Shown: positions 1-4,455 of the stretch, piece after piece
Layout of the letters: each line of letters begins with the position of its first letter
Position numbering within the stretch: the first letter of the stretch is position 1
Assembly (NCBI GenBank): GCA_009889685.1
Contig: WTZT01000030.1
Coordinates: 1-7,038 of the forward strand
DNA from: Candidatus Hikarchaeia archaeon HikBin4
Lineage (GTDB): Archaea > Halobacteriota > Halobacteria > Halobacteriales > Hikarchaeaceae
Direction of reading: 5' to 3'
DNA: 7,038 nucleotides
The notes under the pieces: generated by a model
The model's input: only the letters and a program-made list of their open reading frames with translations
Databases searched by the model: none
Told to the model about the DNA's origin: nothing
Program-made: the position numbers and the translations under genes

Positions 1-243
1 GGAAAAATCCCTCTTGGAACCATTCTTGATGCTATTGTGGTTGACCATGGACAACGATCTGTTACTGCACTTCCATTCGGACTAGATCTCAATGCAGCAA
101 CCCTTTTTGAATTATTAACAATCCCTGGAGTAGGGAAGAAAAGGGCACAAACTTTGATTTCAAATCGCCCCCACAGGTCTATCGACGACGCATCCAATTT
201 GGTTGAAACGGATCTATCAAAGTTCGTTACTATTCATCCATAG
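1..243 (+). CDS. Radical SAM protein with C-terminal helix-hairpin-helix (COG1031-like), C-terminal fragment
   Basis: The reading frame is open from the first base of the window and ends at TAG 241-243, so only the last 80 residues are present. Residues about 31-58 form a helix-hairpin-helix: an Asn-Ala-Ala start, the hairpin PGVGKKRA at residues 42-49, then a second helix ending in NRP. Just before it, residues 13-21 contain VVDHGQRSV, which I recall as the pattern preceding the HhH in archaeal radical SAM proteins of the COG1031 group. HhH motifs usually bind nucleic-acid backbone without sequence specificity, so a nucleic-acid-related substrate is plausible, but the reaction of this family is not established to my knowledge. 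The radical SAM core with its CxxxCxxC cluster would lie upstream of the window and cannot be seen. An internal ATG at 46-48 is out of frame, and the first in-frame candidate (GTG 37) is not a real start because conserved sequence continues upstream of it. The gene converges on the TRAM gene with a 36-base gap. Confidence 0.72.
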   Translation, partial: GKIPLGTILDAIVVDHGQRSVTALPFGLDLNAATLFELLTIPGVGKKRAQTLISNRPHRSIDDASNLVETDLSKFVTIHP

Positions 244-248
244 CGAAC

Positions 249-266
249 GTATTTTCTTGCTCTTCT
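249..266 (+). terminator. Possible T-rich terminator after the radical SAM gene
   Basis: The short gap after the stop codon is pyrimidine-rich on the plus strand (TATTTTCTTGCTCTTCT). Archaeal termination commonly uses T-tracts without a hairpin, and a convergent gene pair needs a stop here. No stem-loop is visible. The call is weak. Confidence 0.25.
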
Positions 267-279
267 CCGACTATCTATT

Positions 280-684
280 CTATTCTAATACATCCTCAAC
301 AACGCTTGCTATAGCAAAATTTGATTTGACTCCAACGATTTCTATCTTTACTTGTTCGCCCACCTTTGATCCAGGAACGATAATGACATATCCCCTCTCA
401 GAACGTGCTATACCATCTCCCTGTTTTCCTAGACTTTCAATTTCTACATATCGTATTTCTCCCATCTCGACTGGTGGTTGGGGATAACTAGGTACTGCAT
501 CAGGCTCCTTTTGGACTCCTAGTTCAAACTCTTCTCCTTGCCTAACTAGTGCAATTCGATATATCTCTCCCCATTCCAAATTTTGATTCTCAATTTCTTC
601 ATTTGGAATTCTAATAACATGGTCTCCATCTATCTTTTCAATACTTGCATTAAACAAACACAAAACTTGATCTAAATTAATCAT
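280..684 (-). CDS. TRAM-domain protein, probable RNA-binding protein
   Basis: This is a 134-residue protein with a C-terminal TRAM domain at about residues 71-130. The domain carries the typical wording of small archaeal TRAM proteins: PQPPVEMGEIRYVEIE, then GKQGDGIAR and YVIIVPGSKVGEQVKIEI. TRAM is a small beta-barrel that binds RNA; in archaea, stand-alone TRAM proteins have been proposed to act as RNA chaperones. The N-terminal 50 residues (DQVLCLFNASIE and GEIYRIALV) resemble the N-terminal part I recall from haloarchaeal two-part TRAM proteins of this length; its function is unknown. I chose ATG 684 over the upstream GTG at 714 because GAGG lies 8 bases before the ATG and the conserved N-terminus begins with the MxxxDQLLCLF pattern. 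The GTG start would also place the inverted repeat at 699-727 partly inside the coding region. The gene follows the YkgJ gene on the same strand by 57 bases, so they may be co-transcribed, although a TATA-like box also lies immediately upstream. Confidence 0.88.
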   Translation of the reverse strand: MINLDQVLCLFNASIEKIDGDHVIRIPNEEIENQNLEWGEIYRIALVRQGEEFELGVQKEPDAVPSYPQPPVEMGEIRYVEIESLGKQGDGIARSERGYVIIVPGSKVGEQVKIEIVGVKSNFAIASVVEDVLE

Positions 685-698
685 ACCGATATCCTCAA

Positions 699-727
699 CT
701 AACTTAAGTTGCACCCCAACTTAATAG
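699..727. repeat. Inverted repeat upstream of the TRAM gene (operator or leader hairpin)
   Basis: Arms TTAAGTTG (704-711) and CAACTTAA (717-724) are perfect reverse complements around a 5-base loop. CTA at 699-701 and TAG at 725-727 can extend the stem past a 2-base bulge. It lies between the YkgJ stop codon and the TRAM start codon, near the expected transcription start for the TATA-like box at 742-749. It could be a DNA operator, or if transcribed from the YkgJ side, an RNA hairpin. No T-tract follows, so it does not look like a terminator. Confidence 0.5.
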
Positions 728-741
728 CCCTGTCGATATCT

Positions 742-756
742 CTATATAATTTTCCC
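742..756 (-). promoter_or_regulatory. Candidate TATA box and BRE for the TRAM gene
   Basis: Read on the minus strand, the sequence is GGGAAAATTATATAG, a purine-rich BRE-like stretch followed by a TATA-like element. It overlaps the last codons of the YkgJ gene. A start about 26 bases downstream would fall near 720, giving a leader of roughly 35 bases before ATG 684. The DNA is AT-rich, so chance matches are common. Confidence 0.4.
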
Positions 757-1398
757 ATTTCTATCCTTTGCACCCTCTGAATCATGGACAATCAATCCAC
801 TTTTTTTAGTTTCTGAATTTCTATATTTCTCTATGACATTCATCGACTCTTTTATTTCGCGTATGGTTCTTTCTTTTAGAATCTTTGCCAATCTCATCGC
901 TTCTTCATAGTCTATTTCTCTGCCAATCCCTTCGCATTCATGTACGACTATCTCTCCCACTTTTTCTACAATCTCTCCTTTTGGTTTGTTACTTCCTCCT
1001 AAATCCACACTAAACGGATAAGTCTCACAAATTAAAGGTTTGAATCCATATATCCCACATATCCCTTCTCCATTTATTTCTCTATAAAATGAACAATTTC
1101 CACACCCATTCACTTGTAGAGCCCATTCGAACGTTTCTCCAACCAATTCCCCATTCTCATTTTCTACAATTCCAAAAGGCATCGGTCGGGCAACATCCCT
1201 CCATTCCATTTCCTCAACCTTCTGCACTTTCCTAATTTCACTTGGAAATATTGTTGCTGTATGTTCTCCATCATCACCTTTACAACAAGCCCCACATTTA
1301 GTACACTCAAAACCAATCTCCACAATAGTATCTGCCAATTCTTTCACATCTAACATTTGTGCAGCTACTAATTCTTCTTTCAATTTCACATCTGACAT
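742..1398 (-). CDS. YkgJ-family cysteine-cluster protein (putative metal or Fe-S binding)
   Basis: This 218-residue protein belongs to the YkgJ/UPF0153 family, often annotated as a zinc- or iron-chelating Fe-S oxidoreductase-like protein. The signature CTKCGACC is at residues 32-39 (Cys32, 35, 38 and 39). Further conserved cysteines follow: CGNC at 99-102, Cys114, Cys124 in a PLICETYPFSVDL segment, and Cys155. Nine cysteines in a small cytosolic protein strongly suggest metal binding, but no reaction is established for the family. The C-terminal VVHDSEGAKDRNG-like ending (residues 204-215) matches what I recall of haloarchaeal members. I chose ATG 1398 because the helix leading to the cysteine motif starts there at family length. 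An upstream TTG at 1461 would add 21 hydrophobic and basic residues and leave only 24 bases to the divergent methyltransferase gene. ATG 1356 is a later alternative. No clear Shine-Dalgarno is seen. The TRAM gene lies 57 bases downstream. Confidence 0.85.
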   Translation of the reverse strand: MSDVKLKEELVAAQMLDVKELADTIVEIGFECTKCGACCKGDDGEHTATIFPSEIRKVQKVEEMEWRDVARPMPFGIVENENGELVGETFEWALQVNGCGNCSFYREINGEGICGIYGFKPLICETYPFSVDLGGSNKPKGEIVEKVGEIVVHECEGIGREIDYEEAMRLAKILKERTIREIKESMNVIEKYRNSETKKSGLIVHDSEGAKDRNGKII

Positions 1399-1450
1399 TT
1401 GCAATGCATTTGTTAAAATCCATCGAAAAAAGACTAGCTTAACCCTCACC

Positions 1451-1459
1451 GTTTTATCC
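1451..1459 (+). promoter_or_regulatory. Candidate TATA box for the methyltransferase gene
   Basis: GTTTTATCC is centred about 31 bases before ATG 1486, so transcription would begin only a few bases ahead of the start codon. No Shine-Dalgarno precedes that ATG. This fits a leaderless or near-leaderless transcript. The match to a TATA consensus is only moderate. Confidence 0.3.
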
Positions 1460-1467
1460 AATTACAT

Positions 1468-1476
1468 CTTATATTC
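1468..1476 (-). promoter_or_regulatory. Candidate TATA box for the YkgJ gene
   Basis: On the minus strand this reads GAATATAAG, with an AT-rich upstream flank. A start about 26 bases downstream (near 1446) would give a leader of roughly 48 bases before ATG 1398. It lies in the same 87-base divergent region as the methyltransferase promoter, so the two genes could share control. Confidence 0.3.
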
Positions 1477-1485
1477 TAATTGTAA

Positions 1486-2190
1486 ATGAAAGGCAAACAC
1501 TGGTATCAAGAAGATCTAATCGCCACTCAGTATGATGCCAAGCGTTTCTCAAAAGGGGGGAGTTTGATCAATTCTCATGAGAAACAAATAGTAACTAATT
1601 TTTTAGATTCTATTGATGGGAAAACAATTCTAGATCTGGCATGTGGGACTGCAAGATTTAGCCTAATGTTGGCGGACTTTGGAGCCGATGTCGTCGCACT
1701 CGATATCTCCAAGTCTATGATTAACATTGGAAAAAATAAAGCTGATCCCTCGCCCCATTCTGGAGATTTAACTTTTTTCCATGCAGACGCAGGAAACTTG
1801 CCATTTGATGATTCTTCTTTTGATATAGTATTGGCCATGAGATTCTTCCATTTGACCCCTATACCAATGTATTTCTTTTTAGAAATGCACCGCGTTGCAC
1901 GTGAAAAAATAATCTTTGATACTTTCAACAAATACAGCGCGCGATCTTTCTACAATTGGTTATTGCCCATGGGATCTACACTTCATTCTAGATCTTATAT
2001 ATCTCAACTATTGTCCTCTATAGACGCCACGATTGAGAATTCCCATCATGATTTTATCTTTCCTTACGGGGTCTATCGAAATCTCCCAACTTTCCTAGCA
2101 AAACCCATCCGATCTATCGATTCATCCGTTGTCTCTACTTCATTAGGTCAACGCATTTCAACTGTATCTTATTGGTCTATATCCCTCTGA
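1486..2190 (+). CDS. Class I SAM-dependent methyltransferase, substrate unknown
   Basis: This 234-residue protein has a Rossmann-type methyltransferase fold in its first 150 residues. Motif I, TILDLACGTARF, is at 47-58 and forms the SAM-binding loop. The acidic residue that would hold the SAM ribose is Asp73 in VVALDIS. HADAGNLPFDDSSFDIV at 99-115 covers the adenine-contacting Asp and motif II, and FFHL at 120-123 follows motif III. The arrangement is that of the UbiE/MenG-like Methyltransf_11 group. The C-terminal 80 residues are the likely substrate-recognition part and match nothing I recognise. Small-molecule, tRNA or protein targets are all possible. The start at ATG 1486 places motif I at the usual distance from the N-terminus, and no Shine-Dalgarno is present. 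An A4G6 run at 1551-1560 encodes Lys-Gly-Gly but does not disrupt the frame. The thermosome gene follows 62 bases later on the same strand with its own promoter-like element. Confidence 0.85.
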   Translation: MKGKHWYQEDLIATQYDAKRFSKGGSLINSHEKQIVTNFLDSIDGKTILDLACGTARFSLMLADFGADVVALDISKSMINIGKNKADPSPHSGDLTFFHADAGNLPFDDSSFDIVLAMRFFHLTPIPMYFFLEMHRVAREKIIFDTFNKYSARSFYNWLLPMGSTLHSRSYISQLLSSIDATIENSHHDFIFPYGVYRNLPTFLAKPIRSIDSSVVSTSLGQRISTVSYWSISL

Positions 2191-2210
2191 ATTCTATCGA
2201 TTCAAGTCCG

Positions 2211-2224
2211 TTAAATTAATATAG
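2211..2224 (+). promoter_or_regulatory. Candidate TATA box for the thermosome gene
   Basis: TTAAATTAATATAG ends 28 bases before ATG 2253. Transcription would start within about 10 bases of the ATG. The bases directly before the ATG (CACTTAGTAATTACT) hold no Shine-Dalgarno, which agrees with a very short leader. This is the clearest AT-box on the plus strand in the 62-base gap. Confidence 0.45.
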
Positions 2225-2252
2225 ACTCGCTAACCTTCACTTAGTAATTACT

Positions 2253-3812
2253 ATGGAATACAATCAGCCTTACATTATACTAGGTGACAGTACTAAACGC
2301 ACGCAAGGTCGGGACGCACAGTCTATGAATATTGCTGCTGGAAAAGCAGTCGCAGAAGCAGTTAGAACTACATTAGGCCCCCGAGGAATGGACAAGATGT
2401 TGGTAACTTCCTCTGGCGATGTAGTCATAACAAATGACGGCGCCACTATCTTGAAACAAATGGATATCGAACATCCCGCTGCTCAAATGATAGTAGAAGT
2501 GGCAGAATCTCAAGAAAAAGAGGTTGGGGATGGTACCACAACTGCAGCAGTCATAGCTGGCCAATTACTATCTAAAGCTGAGAAACTCCTAGAAGATAAT
2601 GTCCATCCAACAACTATTGTGGAAGGATATTCTGAGGCAAATCAAATTGCACAAGAAGCTATCTCCTCGCATATATTAAACGAAACTTTGGATGATGCCA
2701 CTCTACAAAAAGTCGCCACAACTAGTATGACTGGAAAAGGAACCGGGGACGTTTCTCCTGAGGAACTATCTAAAATCATTGTCGATGCCGTCAAACACGT
2801 CACCAAATCTGGAAAAGTTAGCCGAGATGACATTCATCTTCAAACTCGTGTAGGTGCTTCTTCTAGTGCAACTGAGTTAGTGAAAGGATTCATATTAGAA
2901 TCTGAAAGGGCACATGAACACATGCCCAAATCCATTTCCAAGGGAAAAGTTCTAATTCTAGACATGCACCTCGAAATCCGTGACCCAGAAGTCGATGCAG
3001 AATTCACAATCACTAGTGTTGACCAACTAACCGCTGCTTTCGAGGCCGAGGAGGCTGAACTTCGTGGTTATGCAGATGCCATCTCCAAAGCTGGAGTGAA
3101 TGTTGTATTTTGCACTGAAGACATCGACAATCGAGTTGCAGGATTTTTATCTGATAAAGGTATTCTCGCATTTGAAGATGTAAACAGCGATGATGCAAAA
3201 GCCCTCTCCCGTGCGACTGGTGCAATGCGGGTTGCAACCTTGCACGATCTTTCTGATGAAGATTTAGGTCAAGTAGAATCCATTGAAATTCAAAAATTCA
3301 ACGACGATGAATTGACTTTTGTCGAAGCAGGATCTCAAGCGGAAGCAGTCACTGTTTTCCTACGTGGCGGAACCGCACATATTGTGGACGAATTAGAGCG
3401 TGCTGTTAGTGACGGATTAGATGTGGTCACTGCAGCTGTGGAATCTGGCGAAGTTGTCCCTGGAGCCGGTGTGGTCGAAATAGGAATTGCCAGTCGAGTT
3501 CGAAGTCTAGCAGCTTCAATTGAAGGCAGGAAACAATTAGCAGTCGAGGCATTCGCAGATGCTGTAGAAGTAATTCCTAGAACTCTGGCAGAAAATGCAG
3601 GCCTCGATCAGATCGATACGCTCGTCGATCTTCGAGCTGCAAATGAATCTGGACGTGCAGGGATAATTGCTAAGGGGGAATCGGGAGTGCTAGACGATCC
3701 CGTAAAATATGGCATCTTGGATCCTGCTGCAGTAAAAAGAGAAGCAATTGACAGTGCCACCGAAGCAGCAACTATGATCCTCAGAATAGACGACGTTATC
3801 GCTGCTAGTTAA
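2253..3812 (+). CDS. Thermosome subunit (group II chaperonin), lacking a GGM tail
   Basis: This is an ATP-dependent cytosolic protein-folding machine subunit that assembles into double rings with a built-in lid. It has 519 residues. The equatorial domain shows LGPRGMDKMLV at 41-51, NDGATIL at 61-67 with Asp62, and the nucleotide-binding VGDGTTT at 91-97. Asp387 in the SDGL stretch corresponds to the catalytic Asp of the family. The apical domain with its helical protrusion spans roughly 200-360, with the protrusion near 250-285. PGAGVVEI at 403-410 stands where most family members have PGGGAxE. FADAVEVIPRTLAENAGLD at 434-452 and ATEAATMILRIDDVIAAS at 502-519 are the C-terminal equatorial signatures. 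The protein stops right after the last conserved helix, so the Gly/Met-rich tail found in many archaeal subunits is missing. From memory, the haloarchaeal subunit Cct3 also lacks this tail and has a similar ending, so this may be its counterpart; other subunits would then be encoded elsewhere. Its 3' end is 2 bases from the convergent nadM gene. Confidence 0.96.
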   Translation: MEYNQPYIILGDSTKRTQGRDAQSMNIAAGKAVAEAVRTTLGPRGMDKMLVTSSGDVVITNDGATILKQMDIEHPAAQMIVEVAESQEKEVGDGTTTAAVIAGQLLSKAEKLLEDNVHPTTIVEGYSEANQIAQEAISSHILNETLDDATLQKVATTSMTGKGTGDVSPEELSKIIVDAVKHVTKSGKVSRDDIHLQTRVGASSSATELVKGFILESERAHEHMPKSISKGKVLILDMHLEIRDPEVDAEFTITSVDQLTAAFEAEEAELRGYADAISKAGVNVVFCTEDIDNRVAGFLSDKGILAFEDVNSDDAKALSRATGAMRVATLHDLSDEDLGQVESIEIQKFNDDELTFVEAGSQAEAVTVFLRGGTAHIVDELERAVSDGLDVVTAAVESGEVVPGAGVVEIGIASRVRSLAASIEGRKQLAVEAFADAVEVIPRTLAENAGLDQIDTLVDLRAANESGRAGIIAKGESGVLDDPVKYGILDPAAVKREAIDSATEAATMILRIDDVIAAS

Positions 3813-3856
3813 TTTCACCTTTCTGAATCACTTTCATTAATTCTTTGAATTCTCTC
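3813..3856 (+). terminator. Possible pyrimidine-rich terminator after the thermosome gene
   Basis: The plus strand after the stop is rich in short T runs (for example CACCTTTCTGAATCACTTTC and TTAATTCTTTG). These bases are also the 3' end of nadM read in reverse, so the T-richness may only reflect the purine-rich coding strand of that gene. There is no hairpin. Confidence 0.2.
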
Positions 3857-4330
3857 AATCCCTCCAATCTCTTCTATTATCTTCTTCACTGGAATTGGAA
3901 CTAGAGCTTGCCAATCTTCCCCATTTTCCATTCTCCTTCTCACTTCTGCCCCCTCTAACACATCTCGATCAAACATAGGCACTTGCCTAATTTCTTTTCC
4001 CGCTTCCTTGAATAGCTGAATAACAAGTGGGTTATTTGAATAAGCCACATCAAATCTCGGACTTATACTCTCAACATGACTCACCCAAATGGAATTTCGT
4101 TTCAAATCTTCTATTTGTACTACATATGATGGAATATCAAATTCTTCAATCGCCCTTGTAACCATCAAAACCCTCTCTCCTGCAGTGAATGGATTTTTCC
4201 TCGTATGCGAATCTCCGGCACTTCCTATTCCTAGTACCATCTCGTCCACTTCTCCTGAAATTTTTTCTACCATTTTATGGTGGCCATTATGATAGGGCTG
4301 AAAACGTCCAATATATATCCCCCTAACCAT
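3815..4330 (-). CDS. nadM: Nicotinamide-nucleotide adenylyltransferase, archaeal type
   Basis: The enzyme joins NMN and ATP to give NAD+ and pyrophosphate, the last step of NAD+ synthesis. With the chosen start it has 171 residues, the normal length for archaeal NadM. The N-terminal GRFQPYHNGHH (residues 8-18) contains the nucleotidyltransferase signature with His14 and His17 of the HxGH motif. Ser42 to Phe48 (SHTRKNPF) and ERVLMV at 52-57 match the nucleotide-binding core, and SNNPLV at 98-103 is the segment before the C-terminal motif. That motif normally reads SGTEVRRR; here it is LEGAEVRRR at 125-133, keeping the arginines but losing the Ser/Thr pair. The following GEDWQALVP at 137-145 is well conserved. 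I chose ATG 4330 because the family begins two or three residues before the RGxYIGRFQP strand. In-frame ATG 4363 and GTG 4390 would add 11 and 20 residues. ATG 4363 lies close to a predicted transcription start and cannot be excluded. Confidence 0.93.
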   Translation of the reverse strand: MVRGIYIGRFQPYHNGHHKMVEKISGEVDEMVLGIGSAGDSHTRKNPFTAGERVLMVTRAIEEFDIPSYVVQIEDLKRNSIWVSHVESISPRFDVAYSNNPLVIQLFKEAGKEIRQVPMFDRDVLEGAEVRRRMENGEDWQALVPIPVKKIIEEIGGIERIQRINESDSER

Positions 4331-4390
4331 ACCATATTGATCGTTTGCATCTGTAATAACCATGCCGCGTATGGTTCGAAATTTATGCAC

Positions 4391-4397
4391 TATACTT
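4391..4397 (-). promoter_or_regulatory. Candidate TATA box for nadM
   Basis: On the minus strand this is AAGTATA, preceded by the purine-rich AGG. Transcription would start near 4368, giving about 5 bases before ATG 4363 or about 38 before ATG 4330. It is an exact mirror copy of the box facing lonB at 4414-4420, 16 bases away. Confidence 0.4.
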
Positions 4398-4413
4398 CCT
4401 AGCTTTCTACAAA

Positions 4414-4420
4414 AAGTATA
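4414..4420 (+). promoter_or_regulatory. Candidate TATA box for lonB
   Basis: AAGTATA is preceded by an A-rich run resembling a BRE and followed by TC. A start near 4443 would give a leader of about 13 bases to ATG 4456. No Shine-Dalgarno precedes that ATG. With the mirror copy at 4391-4397 it forms a compact divergent promoter pair for nadM and lonB. Confidence 0.45.
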
Positions 4421-4455
4421 TCAATCCTCTTAACCCCTATATCACTACTACGTTT

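Noticed and set aside
203..487. Plus-strand open frame opposite the TRAM gene
   Set aside because: It lies antisense to a well-supported gene and overlaps the radical SAM stop; its translation is low-complexity Ser/Ile/Thr-rich and matches nothing.
685..714. GTG 714 as start of the TRAM gene
   Set aside because: ATG 684 has a GAGG element 8 bases upstream and matches the family N-terminus, whereas the extra 10 residues overlap the inverted repeat.
1399..1461. N-terminal extension of the YkgJ protein from TTG 1461
   Set aside because: It relies on a TTG start, adds residues with no family counterpart, and consumes nearly all of the divergent promoter region; ATG 1398 fits the family start.
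1551..1560. A4G6 run as a programmed frameshift site in the methyltransferase
   Set aside because: The zero frame reads straight through with intact methyltransferase motifs after it, and there is no alternative-frame product with recognisable sequence.
2113..2204. Direct repeat of TCTATCGATTCA at 2113-2124 and 2193-2204
   Set aside because: A 12-base match is expected about once by chance in 7 kb, and no further copies or spacing pattern are present.
2373..3237. Minus-strand open frames opposite the thermosome gene
   Set aside because: They are antisense to conserved chaperonin sequence; their translations are Cys/His/Gln-rich by-products of the opposite codons.
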